The position numbers were made by a program, and so were the translations under genes. From WHTI01 sp963826105 (GTDB taxonomy: Bacteria > Actinomycetota > CADDZG01 > WHSQ01): a stretch of 64,000 nucleotides of DNA. The stretch covers positions 62,001 to 126,000 of the forward strand of contig CAWGWA010000011.1 in assembly GCA_963826105.1 (NCBI GenBank), read 5' to 3'. Shown piece after piece: positions 16,046-24,026 of this stretch. The notes beneath the pieces were generated by a model. It made no database searches. It was not told the DNA's origin and saw nothing but the letters and a program-made list of their open reading frames with translations. Position 1 is the stretch's first letter. Each line of letters opens with the position of its first letter.

Positions 16046-16507
16046 CAGATCCCTCACTTCTGAACCCCTTTTGTCATCGTCTGGCCAGTCTCCGCCACCG
16101 TGGGAACTAGGGAGGAGAACACGGCTCGGGAGATATGTCCACGAAGCGAAGGATTCGTCCGCCCGCGTCAGCGAGGCAAGCAGGTCGTAGCTCGAAACTG
16201 CCTGTTTTGTCGCATACCGACAAGCGTATGTGGCTTGAGGCGCCCAGAAATCGGGAATATGGGGACACGGCGGGGGGTTATTTGTACATGCGACACAAGG
16301 ATTGCCCCCTTCCCACCGGGAAGGGAATCCCTTACCATTGTGGAATTGGTACAGGACTACAACGAGTTCGATCCGGCCCCCGGCCCCGCCACAAATGTGG
16401 CAATCAGGAACATTTCGCCGGCCGGTCACTCGGAGTGGAAGCACGAGAAATCGATCGTGCGCCCTAATAGATGCTGAATGAGCCGGGAATGAGAGGTTGA
16501 TGCACCG
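16046..16507. promoter_or_regulatory. 462-base divergent intergenic region with several hairpins
   Basis: The region separates the GH25 gene and the sigma factor and must hold both promoters. Visible structure: a perfect CCCTTCCC-ACC-GGGAAGGG hairpin (16307-16325), the palindrome CCACAAATGTGG (16389-16400), and two mutually exclusive hairpins TTGTCG/CGACAA (16207-16223) and CATAC/GTATG (16213-16230). I looked for the c-di-AMP (ydaO) riboswitch motifs common before actinobacterial wall hydrolases and did not find them. A structured leader of the GH25 transcript is possible but unidentified. Confidence 0.45.
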
Positions 16508-17467
16508 ATGAGCCAGACGTCGCGACCGTCACGGTCGTACGAATCGCGAGAGGAAGCCGCCCACGAGGATCTCGTTAGGCAGTATCTCCGCGAGATCGGT
16601 CAGTACCCTCTCCTCACAGACGTCCAAGAGGTCGAGCTCGCCAAGGCGATCGAGGACGGCGAGAAGGCCCAAGAAAAGATGGACAAGGCCAAGAAGCTGT
16701 CCGACAAGCAGCGCATCGAGCTGCAGACCCGCATCCGGGTCGGTCGCCAGGCCAAGCGCCGCTTCATCCAGTCCAACCTCCGCCTCGTGGTTTCGATCGC
16801 GAAGAAGTACTCCGCGGCAGGACTCCCCCTCCTCGACCTGATCCAGGAAGGGAACCTCGGCCTGATGCGAGCGGTCGAGAAGTTCGACTACCAGCGAGGC
16901 TTCAAGTTCTCCACCTACGCGACCTGGTGGATCCGTCAGGCCATCACCCGTGCGATCGCGGACAAGGCCCGCACGATCCGGATCCCCGTGCACATGGTCG
17001 AGACCCTCTACCGGGTCCGCAAGGTCCAGAGCGAGCTCCTCGAGAAGCTGGGCCGAGAGCCCACCATCGACGAGATCGCTGACCAGTCCGACCTCACTCC
17101 CGACAAGGTGCGCGAGGCGTTCCGTGTGCTCCCCGAGCCGGTCTCGCTCCACGAGCCGGTTGGTGACGAGGACGCGGAACTGGGCGACTTCATCGAAGAC
17201 GAGGACGTCGAAGGTCCCTTCCAGGCCGCCGCCGTTGCGCTGCGCCAGGAGGACCTGTGGAACATGCTGGGCTCGCTGTCCGATCGTGAGCGCAAGGTAC
17301 TCGCGCTCCGTTTCGGGCTAATCACCGGCGAGCCGCGGACGCTCGAAGAGGTCGGTAAAGAGTTCAACCTGACCCGTGAGCGGATCCGTCAGATCGAGGC
17401 CAAGGCGCTCAGCAAGCTGCGCCACCCCTCGACCCCGGGCAAGCTCCGCGACATGGTCACCATCTAG
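16508..17467 (+). CDS. Sigma-70 family RNA polymerase sigma factor (RpoD/SigA-like)
   Basis: A 319-residue sigma factor with regions 1.2 (VRQYLREIGQYPLLT), 2 (LRLVVSIAKKY, LLDLIQEGNLGLMRAVEKFD, FKFSTYATWWIRQAITRAI), 3 (IRIPVHMVETLYRVRKVQ) and 4 (RTLEEVGKEFNLTRERIRQI). Region 2.4 residues match housekeeping-type factors recognising a TATAAT-like -10. The long acidic region 1.1 is absent, so it may be the principal factor of a lineage with a short N-terminus or a group 2 (SigB-like) paralogue. Upstream is a long structured intergenic region. Confidence 0.93.
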   Translation: MSQTSRPSRSYESREEAAHEDLVRQYLREIGQYPLLTDVQEVELAKAIEDGEKAQEKMDKAKKLSDKQRIELQTRIRVGRQAKRRFIQSNLRLVVSIAKKYSAAGLPLLDLIQEGNLGLMRAVEKFDYQRGFKFSTYATWWIRQAITRAIADKARTIRIPVHMVETLYRVRKVQSELLEKLGREPTIDEIADQSDLTPDKVREAFRVLPEPVSLHEPVGDEDAELGDFIEDEDVEGPFQAAAVALRQEDLWNMLGSLSDRERKVLALRFGLITGEPRTLEEVGKEFNLTRERIRQIEAKALSKLRHPSTPGKLRDMVTI

Positions 17468-17502
17468 CCACCTCCGAAGCGGCAACGAAGTACGCTCACG
17501 AG

Positions 17503-17793
17503 ATGGTTACAACCGTTGTCTTAGCCAACTGCGACATCGACCGCGTTCCCGAAGCGGCCCAGCAGGTCGCCGATCTCCCGGAGGTATCCGAGGTCTATTC
17601 GGTCGCGGGCGATTACGACCTCGTCATCATGATCCGGGTGCGCAAGCACGAGGATCTCGCGCGGGTCGTGACCGAAGGGATCCGGCGGGTGCCGGGGATC
17701 GAGCAGACGCGGACCCTCGTGGCGTTCAAGGTCTATTCCCGCCACGACGTGGAGTCCTTGTTCTCGCTGGGGTTCGACGAAGAGACCTCCTAG
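17503..17793 (+). CDS. Stand-alone Lrp/AsnC ligand-binding (RAM) domain protein
   Basis: A 96-residue protein consisting only of the RAM/AsnC_trans_reg fold: VYSVAGDYDLVIMIRVRKHE, VPGIEQTRTLVAFKVYSRHD. There is no DNA-binding helix-turn-helix. Such single-domain proteins sense amino acids or act as small effector modules. It lies between the sigma factor and thiI on the same strand, 35 and 13 bases away, so it may be cotranscribed with thiI. Confidence 0.85.
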   Translation: MVTTVVLANCDIDRVPEAAQQVADLPEVSEVYSVAGDYDLVIMIRVRKHEDLARVVTEGIRRVPGIEQTRTLVAFKVYSRHDVESLFSLGFDEETS

Positions 17794-17806
17794 AACGGGT
17801 GGGGCC

Positions 17807-18982
17807 ATGGATGCTCTGATCGCCCACTATCACGAGATCGGTCTCAAGGGCCGCAACCGGATGTTCTTCGAGGACGCCCTCGTAAAGAATCTGAGGCGCG
17901 CGCTCGAAGGCACCGGTTACAGGAAGGTGCAGCGCAACTACGGGCGCGTCCTGATCGAACTGAACCCCGATGCCGATACCGAAGAGGTCATCGCGCGGGC
18001 CTCCCGAGTCTTCGGCATCGCCTACGTCGGAGCCGGTGTCCAGGTTGCCGCCGACCTCGATGAGATCAAAGAGGTCTCGTTGTCACTCCTGCAAGCGGAA
18101 CCCTTCACGTCATTCGCGATCAGGGCACGCCGGCAGAACTCTAGCCTCGAGATGAAGAGCAACGAGATAAACATCGCGGTCGGCTCGCATGTCCAGGCCG
18201 CGATCGATGCCCCCGTCGATCTCTCGAATCCGGACGCGACCGTGTGGATCGAGTTGTTCGACGAGGGTGGGGTCGTGTTCCGACGCAGAGTACGGGGGCC
18301 GGGAGGACTTCCCGTCGGGACCTCCGGGCGCATGCTCGCGCTGCTTTCGGGCGGGATCGACTCCCCAGTCGCGGCGTGGCGCATGGCGCGGCGCGGCGCC
18401 GTCGTCGAATTCGTCCATTTCCACGGACAACCGTTCACCGATCCCTCATCGGTTCGCCAGGCCCAGGAACTCGCCGAGGTTCTCGCTCGGTACCAGCTCA
18501 AAGCCAAGCTCCACCTCATCCCGCTGGCCGACGCCCAACGCGAGATCGTGACCCATGCGGCCTCGAGCATGCGCGTGGTCCTCTACCGGCGGACCATGAT
18601 GCGCATCGCGTCGGCGCTCGCTGATGAGCTGGCGTGCAAAGCATTGATCACCGGGGACTCACTCGGACAGGTGGCGTCGCAGACGATCGAGAACATCAAG
18701 ACCGTCGACGATGCGATCCCCGGCGTCGAGGTGCTGCGGCCCCTGATCGGCAACGACAAGCAGGAGATCATCGACCTCGCGATCGAGATCGGTACCTACG
18801 ACATCTCGACCCGTGCCTATCAGGACTGCTGCGTTCTCTTCGAGCCCCGCTCCCCCGCCACCCGATCGAAGGTCGAGCAGGCAGAACTGGGCGAGTCCGA
18901 ACTGGACATCGACGCGCTGGTCGGCAAAGCCCTCGCCGCCCGCGAGACGATCCAGATCGCGTTTCCCCCAAGCGTTAGCTAG
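17807..18982 (+). CDS. thiI: tRNA 4-thiouridine synthetase ThiI
   Basis: A 391-residue protein with an N-terminal ferredoxin-like/THUMP region (YHEIGLKGRNRMFFEDAL to about residue 165) and the PP-loop AANH domain (LALLSGGIDSPVAAWRMARR, residues about 173-370). It adenylates U8 of tRNA and inserts sulfur. The C-terminal rhodanese domain of E. coli ThiI is lacking, so it needs an external persulfide donor; a two-domain sulfurtransferase (22502) and SufS are close by. It could also serve thiamine thiazole synthesis. The stop overlaps the convergent gene at 18975. Confidence 0.93.
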   Translation: MDALIAHYHEIGLKGRNRMFFEDALVKNLRRALEGTGYRKVQRNYGRVLIELNPDADTEEVIARASRVFGIAYVGAGVQVAADLDEIKEVSLSLLQAEPFTSFAIRARRQNSSLEMKSNEINIAVGSHVQAAIDAPVDLSNPDATVWIELFDEGGVVFRRRVRGPGGLPVGTSGRMLALLSGGIDSPVAAWRMARRGAVVEFVHFHGQPFTDPSSVRQAQELAEVLARYQLKAKLHLIPLADAQREIVTHAASSMRVVLYRRTMMRIASALADELACKALITGDSLGQVASQTIENIKTVDDAIPGVEVLRPLIGNDKQEIIDLAIEIGTYDISTRAYQDCCVLFEPRSPATRSKVEQAELGESELDIDALVGKALAARETIQIAFPPSVS

Positions 18983-19580
18983 AGAGCCAGGGCTCCGGGA
19001 GATCGATGTACTTCGGCTCGCCGTCGGAGAGCGCCTGCATCTCGCTCATGTACTTCTCGAAATCGGGGGACGACGACGCCTCTGCCTCCTTGGCGCGGGC
19101 CTCGGCCTCGGACGTGAAGTAGATGGCGCTGGTAAAACGGCCATTCTCCGGGTGCCACGCGGTGATCCCGCCGATGACGTCGGGGCGCATACCCGCCATC
19201 TCCTTCTGCATCTCCTGGTCGAGCGCACGTGACTTGTCGACGTCGGTCACTTTGCCCTGGATCACCTGCACGAAGCCGGCGGCGTCGGAGCCTCCATCGC
19301 CCATGAGGTCCACCTCGCGGCAGTCGTGGAACATCGGATCCTCGACATACTTCGAGGTCTCCTCCCACCAGGCCCCCTGCTCGGGCCGGTCGCTGTTGGC
19401 GCGAGCGACCTCTTCGCTCTCGAACCTGGCCAGAAGGACGAACTCGCCGTCCGGGGTGATCCCGCCCGTGCTCCCCAAGAAGCCCTGGACCGCGGGCCTC
19501 ACGTCCCGTTCCCACGCCTCCACCTGGTTCTTGAACCCCTCTGTATCCTTCACTTTTCCCTGAACCACCTGAACGAACAT
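18975..19580 (-). CDS. Tandem dimeric alpha+beta barrel (ABM-like) protein
   Basis: A 201-residue cytoplasmic protein made of two similar halves, MFVQVVQGKVKDTEGFKNQV and GFVQVIQGKVTDVDKSRALD, each followed by a beta-strand ending in ...TPDGEFVLLARFESEEVARA or HPENGRFTSAIYFTSEAEAR. This pattern is the internally duplicated ferredoxin-like barrel seen in monooxygenase-like and stress-responsive proteins. No heme or flavin ligand can be named. Convergent with thiI. Confidence 0.75.
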   Translation of the reverse strand: MFVQVVQGKVKDTEGFKNQVEAWERDVRPAVQGFLGSTGGITPDGEFVLLARFESEEVARANSDRPEQGAWWEETSKYVEDPMFHDCREVDLMGDGGSDAAGFVQVIQGKVTDVDKSRALDQEMQKEMAGMRPDVIGGITAWHPENGRFTSAIYFTSEAEARAKEAEASSSPDFEKYMSEMQALSDGEPKYIDLPEPWLSS

Positions 19581-19615
19581 GACTCCCCCCTTCGCGTGAC
19601 CCTTGCCTATTCGAC

Positions 19616-21289
19616 CTAGAGCTTGTTCTTGAGAACTTCAGCGATGTTGTTGAAGAACTTCGGGGCTTCATCGAGCTTCTGTCTGAAGGTCGGTGCGGTC
19701 ATCACCCTGACGACGCCATCCCACATATCGCGAGTCGCGTCGTTGTAGGGGTACCACCACAACTTCTTCATGTTCGGCATCGTCGACTTCCCGATGTGCA
19801 GTGGAACCGAGAACTCCATGAGTCCGAGGTGGCCCTGAAGGCGCCCGTAGCCGGACTCGCCGACGCCGCCCCAGGGAGCCCACACCGCGCCGGCCGCACC
19901 GGCGTGGTCGTTGATCCCCACCGCGCCTGCCCTCAGTCGCTTGGCGATCGCCTCGCCCTTCCTCTGGTCCTTGGTCCATACCGATGACGTGAGGTTGAAC
20001 GAGTCCTCGTTGGTCCGGCGGATCGCCTCTTCCTCGTCGGCGACCCTGAAGATCGGAAGGATCGGGCCGAAGGTCTCCTGCTGAGAGAGGTCCATGTCCG
20101 GCGAGACGTCGGTAATGACGACCGGCTTCTGCCACAGCGAGCCGTCCTTGTTGCGAGCGGCGTCTTCCTCGCCTCCGGACAGGACCCTGGCTCCCTTGGC
20201 GATGGCGTCCTTGAGATGGCGCTGGACGATATCGAGCTGGTTCTTGAAGGTCAGCGAGCCGACGTCGCCCTCGTCGGGCTGCTGCCTCAGGCGCTCGACC
20301 TTGTCGAGCAGGATCTCGTTGAACTCGTCGGCGACCGAATCGACCACGTACGTCCGCTCGACCGCAGCACAGGTTTGGCCGGTGTTGGTGAACGAACCCC
20401 AGACGATCCCCGCGGCAGCGATGTCGAGGTTCGCATCGGCACACACGATCGCAGCGTCCTTGCCGCCGAGCTCCATGACCACCGGGGTCAGATGCTTGGA
20501 CGCAGCCTCTGCGATCCGCCGACCGGTCCCGGGGGAACCGATGAAACAGATCTTGTCGCACGGAGCATCGACCAGTGCGGCGCCGACTTCCCCAGCGCCC
20601 TGCACGACGGTCGCCACTCCGGCGGGCAGAGGGTCGAGGATCTTGCGAATGACCTCGCCGACGCCGGGAGTGACCTCCGACGGCTTCAGCACGACAACGT
20701 TTCCGGCGAAGAGCGGCGCGGCGATCCCCATGAAAGTGAGGAAGAACGGATAGTTCCATGGGGTGATGCAACCGACGACGCCGAACGGCTTCCACTCGAT
20801 CTTGCTCGACATCCCGGCAAGGGGGCCGATGATCGGACCGACGCGCTTGGGGCGTAGGAACTTCGCCGCGGTGCGCTCGTAGTACATCAAGGTCATAACC
20901 GCGGGCATGACGTCGGCGAACAGGGCTTCGGTGCGGGGCTTACCGGTCTCCCTTGCGATCGTCTCAACCAGTTCGTCGAGGTGTGTGTAGATCGCGTGCC
21001 GGACGTCTTTCATGATGTGAGCGCGTCCCGCCGGGGAGATCGACGCCCATTCCGGCGCCACCTTGCGGGCCAGGGCTACGGCATCGGCGACATCGGCTGG
21101 TGAACTCGCGGGGAATTCGGCCGAGTACTCGCCGGTCCTCGGGTTGAACGACCGCAGCACCGACGCGGCCGGGGTCGTCACCTTGGCACGCGAACGCGTG
21201 GTCGTCGTTTTCTTAGTCGTGGTCTTCTTAGCCGTGGTCTTCTTGCGGGCGGTCGTCTTCTTGGCGGTGGTCTTCTTTGCCTCGGCCAT
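19616..21289 (-). CDS. Aldehyde dehydrogenase with an N-terminal Lys/Thr-rich tail
   Basis: A 557-residue NAD(P)-dependent aldehyde dehydrogenase: CITPWNYPFFLTF, LKPSEVTPGVGEV, the Rossmann turn FIGSPGTGRRI, the general base in VMELGGKDAAIV and the nucleophile in TGQTCAAVERTYV. The C-terminal part (VWAPWGGVGESGYGRLQG) is complete. Unusually, residues about 3-36 form a repetitive basic AKKTTARKK-type tail, as in histone H1-like bacterial proteins, before the catalytic domain starts near SVLRSFNPRTGE. The ribosome site AGGGGG precedes the ATG of the tail, so the tail is translated. The substrate is not evident; the fold is closest to broad-specificity succinate-semialdehyde/alkanal enzymes. Confidence 0.92.
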   Translation of the reverse strand: MAEAKKTTAKKTTARKKTTAKKTTTKKTTTTRSRAKVTTPAASVLRSFNPRTGEYSAEFPASSPADVADAVALARKVAPEWASISPAGRAHIMKDVRHAIYTHLDELVETIARETGKPRTEALFADVMPAVMTLMYYERTAAKFLRPKRVGPIIGPLAGMSSKIEWKPFGVVGCITPWNYPFFLTFMGIAAPLFAGNVVVLKPSEVTPGVGEVIRKILDPLPAGVATVVQGAGEVGAALVDAPCDKICFIGSPGTGRRIAEAASKHLTPVVMELGGKDAAIVCADANLDIAAAGIVWGSFTNTGQTCAAVERTYVVDSVADEFNEILLDKVERLRQQPDEGDVGSLTFKNQLDIVQRHLKDAIAKGARVLSGGEEDAARNKDGSLWQKPVVITDVSPDMDLSQQETFGPILPIFRVADEEEAIRRTNEDSFNLTSSVWTKDQRKGEAIAKRLRAGAVGINDHAGAAGAVWAPWGGVGESGYGRLQGHLGLMEFSVPLHIGKSTMPNMKKLWWYPYNDATRDMWDGVVRVMTAPTFRQKLDEAPKFFNNIAEVLKNKL

Positions 21290-21345
21290 ACCAACCCCCT
21301 GGTCTCTGTGTAAAGAAGAACCTCAGGGTACCCGCTACGGAGTGG

Positions 21346-21585
21346 CTATCCGCCCGAGTATGGGGGCATAAGGGTGATCTCCGCTCCGTCGTGAACCTCG
21401 GAATCGAGCGGCGCCTGCAGACCGTCGAGGAGAACCCCGAAGACGAGCGCACGGGGAGCGCCCAGGGCGTCGACCACATGGCCCACGGTCGACCCTGCGG
21501 GAACCTCAACCGATCCTCGATTGCCCTCGGACGCCTCGGGAAGGAAGTCTTTGAACGCTCCGAAGCACAGGACGGCGACTCTCAT
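21346..21585 (-). CDS. MoaD/ThiS-type ubiquitin-like sulfur carrier
   Basis: A 79-residue beta-grasp protein ending in PPYSGG. The terminal Gly-Gly is where MoaD or ThiS is adenylated and loaded as a thiocarboxylate. MRVAVLCFGAFKDFLPEA and the VEVPAGSTVGHVVDALG segment are MoaD-like, and the genome carries XdhC/CoxDE-type molybdo-enzyme maturation genes, so a role in molybdopterin synthesis is favoured over thiamine. No moaE is in the window. Confidence 0.85.
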   Translation of the reverse strand: MRVAVLCFGAFKDFLPEASEGNRGSVEVPAGSTVGHVVDALGAPRALVFGVLLDGLQAPLDSEVHDGAEITLMPPYSGG

Positions 21586-21653
21586 GGTCCCAGCCTAAGC
21601 CGGACGCGCGGAGGGGGCGCCGCATCAGCGACGCCCCCTCCAGCATTCCCGCC

Positions 21654-22502
21654 TTACGACTCCTTGACGATAGGAACTCCGACCAGTGATCCGTACTCGG
21701 TCCACGAACCGTCGTAATTGCGCACGGTGCCGTAGCCAAGCAACTCGTTCAGGACGAACCACGAGTGCGACGAACGCTCACCGATCCTGCAGTAGGCGAT
21801 GACGTCCTTGTCCGGGGTGATCCCCTCGGCCTCATAGAGGGCCTTGAGTTCGTCCGCCGACTTGAAGGTGCCGTCCTCGTTCGCGGCCTTCGACCAGGTG
21901 ATGTTGGAGGCGCCGGGGATGTGGCCCGGGACCTGTGCCTGCTCCTGCGGGAGGTGCGGAGGGGCGACCGCTTCGCCCCGATACTCCTCCGGCGAGCGGA
22001 CGTCGACCCATGCCTCGTTGCCGGCGATGGCACGCTTGATGACCTCGTCGCGGAATACCCGCAACTCCGGTCGGTCGGTTCCGGGCGTGAAGCTTGCCTT
22101 CTCGCGCGACGGCTCGTCCTGCGTGAGCAGCCTGCTTTCGAGCTCCCACTTCTTACGCCCACCGTTCAGCAGCTTGACGCTGTCGATGCCGCGGTACTTG
22201 AAGAGCCAGTACGCATAGGTAGCGAACCAGTTGTTGTTGCCGCCGTACAGAACGACGGTGTGATCGTTCGAGACGCCCTTCTCGCCGAGCAGCTTTGCCA
22301 GTTGCTCACCGGAGACGAACTCGCGACGAGGCTGATCGTGAAGCTCTGTCTCCCAGTTGATCTGGATCGAGTTTGGGATGTGGCCCTTGTTGTAGGCATC
22401 CGCATCCTCATCGACCTCGACGACCACGACTGTGGGATCGTCGATGTTGGCCTCGAGCCAGTCAGTGTCGACCAATACCTCGGGATGTGCGTACTCAGCC
22501 AT
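21654..22502 (-). CDS. Two-domain sulfurtransferase (thiosulfate sulfurtransferase, rhodanese)
   Basis: A 282-residue tandem rhodanese. The N-terminal domain (VVVVEVDEDADAYNKGHIPN, VVLYGGNNNWFATYAYW) lacks the active Cys; the C-terminal domain carries it in VIAYCRIGERSSHSWFVL. The loop CRIGERS is the actinobacterial CysA/SseA type of persulfide site. It moves sulfane sulfur from thiosulfate or mercaptopyruvate to acceptors. Close to thiI, a MoaD-like protein and the suf locus, all users of persulfide sulfur. AAGGAGG lies just before the ATG. Confidence 0.93.
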   Translation of the reverse strand: MAEYAHPEVLVDTDWLEANIDDPTVVVVEVDEDADAYNKGHIPNSIQINWETELHDQPRREFVSGEQLAKLLGEKGVSNDHTVVLYGGNNNWFATYAYWLFKYRGIDSVKLLNGGRKKWELESRLLTQDEPSREKASFTPGTDRPELRVFRDEVIKRAIAGNEAWVDVRSPEEYRGEAVAPPHLPQEQAQVPGHIPGASNITWSKAANEDGTFKSADELKALYEAEGITPDKDVIAYCRIGERSSHSWFVLNELLGYGTVRNYDGSWTEYGSLVGVPIVKES

Positions 22503-22554
22503 GCTTCCTCCTTACGGTTCCTGCTTGCCCAATCGAACTAACGAGGTGAATGAG

Positions 22555-22986
22555 TTACTGCGGCGGGGGAACGTCCTTACATCGCTCGACTACGAGTTCC
22601 CGAAGCCGGGCGATCTGAGCCTGGGCATCGGCGAGGGTTCGCTCGAGGATGCGCATCTCGAGCTCGAGGTCGTCGGTGGTGTCCTGACGCTCGGCAGGGA
22701 TGTCGATCCCGGCCTCCTCGAGCGCTCCGATCTCGCTCTCCCAGGTGAAGTACACCTTCGCCGGGCGGCCCTTAGCCTGGCGGCGGGTGTCGGTGGCGAG
22801 GAATCCCGCCTCGACCATCAGATCGAGGTGCGCTCGGGCCACGTTCGGGTGGATCTGGAACATGTCCGAGATCTCTTTGACCGTCTTCGGCCCACTCTGG
22901 AGGAGCTTCGCCAGGATCGCGGCCCGGGTGGGCAGCGAAAGGACTTTGGCGGTCCTGGTGGCGGAGTCATCTCCCAGATTGGACAT
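22555..22986 (-). CDS. ArsR/MarR-like winged-helix regulator beside the suf locus
   Basis: A 143-residue protein. Residues about 14-80 form a winged helix (SLPTRAAILAKLLQSGPKTV, SDMFQIHPNVARAHLDLMVE, wing RRQAKGRPAKVYFTW) and the rest is a coiled coil (about 100-135). The position matches that of SufR-like regulators, but the cluster-binding cysteines of actinobacterial SufR are missing; only one Cys is near the end. It may use another signal or be unrelated to SUF control. It is downstream, not upstream, of sufB. Confidence 0.75.
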   Translation of the reverse strand: MSNLGDDSATRTAKVLSLPTRAAILAKLLQSGPKTVKEISDMFQIHPNVARAHLDLMVEAGFLATDTRRQAKGRPAKVYFTWESEIGALEEAGIDIPAERQDTTDDLELEMRILERTLADAQAQIARLRELVVERCKDVPPPQ

Positions 22987-23039
22987 GCGGACGTTCTACC
23001 AGAAGAACGCACCCTAAGCAACTGGCTAATAGTGCAAAA

Positions 23040-23485
23040 TCAGCGGGCTGCGGCTCCGTCGACGATCTCGCGGTCCCCCAGGGGTTCGTCGAGCTCCACG
23101 ATCGTGGCCTTCTTCATGGCTATCTCGATGCAGGCGACGTCTTCTTCGGTCTCGGTGTGGCCTTCGAAGAGGGTCATCGTGACGGCCTCATCGGTGTACT
23201 CGACCTCGACCCGATCGAGGACGTTGCAGGGCTCGACCCCGGACCACCAGAAGAGTTTGACCGCCGCCCCATCGTCGAGCACCTTGGCTCTCGTCCAGGG
23301 GATCGGTCGGACGTCGGCCTGCCCAGGCTGAGGCTCTACCAGGGTTGCACCGCCGCCCGAGGGGCTTTCGTTGGGATCGGGAGTCGAGGAGACGGGGTCA
23401 TCGGGAGTTGCAGGACCGCCGCCGCCGGGATCGAATCTGGGTCACCGCAGGCCGCGAAGAGAAGCATCGAGAGCGAGCAGGGCAA
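23040..23485 (-). CDS. Putative lipoprotein, frame broken once
   Basis: The N-terminal part encodes a hydrophobic segment with lipobox SMLLFAACGDPDS; a shift near 23432 then joins it to a Pro/Gly/Ser-rich linker (PATPDDPVSSTPDPNE) and a C-terminal domain of about 90 residues (RAKVLDDGAAVKLFWWSG, VEPCNVLDRVEVEYTDEAV, GHTETEEDVACIEIAMKK). The layout of lipobox, low-complexity linker and small beta domain with two cysteines is a typical exported actinobacterial lipoprotein. The exact start is uncertain: TTG at 23485 is the only start in this frame, and an additional shift may hide a basic N-terminus. It sits between sufU and a regulator. Function unknown. Confidence 0.55.
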
Positions 23486-23576
23486 GCCGCCGAAATGAGA
23501 TGTCTTGCCCGCGAGGTTCCTCGTGTTTGTCTCATATCTCTTTGACCGAATGAGACCCCGAGATTGTTCCCCCGAA

Positions 23577-24026
23577 CTAGGAAGGGGTTCCTTTGCCGGC
23601 CTCGTCGAGGGCCTCGAGGAGCGTCGTCCATCCGAGCATGGCGCACTTGATGCGGACCGGGTACTTCACGACTCCCTTGAGGGCGATCAGGTCGCCGAGT
23701 TCGTCGGCGTCGCCTTCCTCCTCGCCGGCCATCATCTTTCTGATACCACCGGCAAGATCGGTCGCGTCCTTGATCGAGATCCCCTGGAGGCGCTCGGCCA
23801 TCATCGACGCGCTTGCCTGCGAGATCGAGCAGCCCTTGCCGTCGAACGACAGGCCCGAGAGCTGGTCTCCATCGAACTTCAGGAACAGTTCGATCTCGTC
23901 GCCGCACAGCGGGTTGTTCCGCTCGAGCACGATGTCGTGCGGATCGAGGCGGCCCTTGTGCCTCGGCGACCGATAGTGGTCGAGGATTACCTCTTTGTAA
24001 AGATCCTCGAGACTCAGATGAACCAC
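23577..24026 (-). CDS. sufU: Zinc-dependent sulfurtransferase/scaffold SufU
   Basis: A 149-residue SufU: C41 and D43 (NNPLCGDEIEL), C66 (FDGKGCSIS) and C128 (PVRIKCAMLGW) are at exactly the positions of the zinc site in B. subtilis SufU. The insertion after residue 99 (EEEGDADEL), which separates SufU from IscU, is present. It accepts the persulfide from SufS and passes it to SufBCD. The start overlaps the end of sufS by 13 bases, so translation is coupled. Confidence 0.95.
   Translation of the reverse strand: MVHLSLEDLYKEVILDHYRSPRHKGRLDPHDIVLERNNPLCGDEIELFLKFDGDQLSGLSFDGKGCSISQASASMMAERLQGISIKDATDLAGGIRKMMAGEEEGDADELGDLIALKGVVKYPVRIKCAMLGWTTLLEALDEAGKGTPS

Noticed and set aside
16046..16507. 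A c-di-AMP (ydaO) riboswitch before the GH25 gene
   Set aside because: The conserved GGGGTGAAT-like and CCGACAGCTAACC-like segments were not found on the minus strand.
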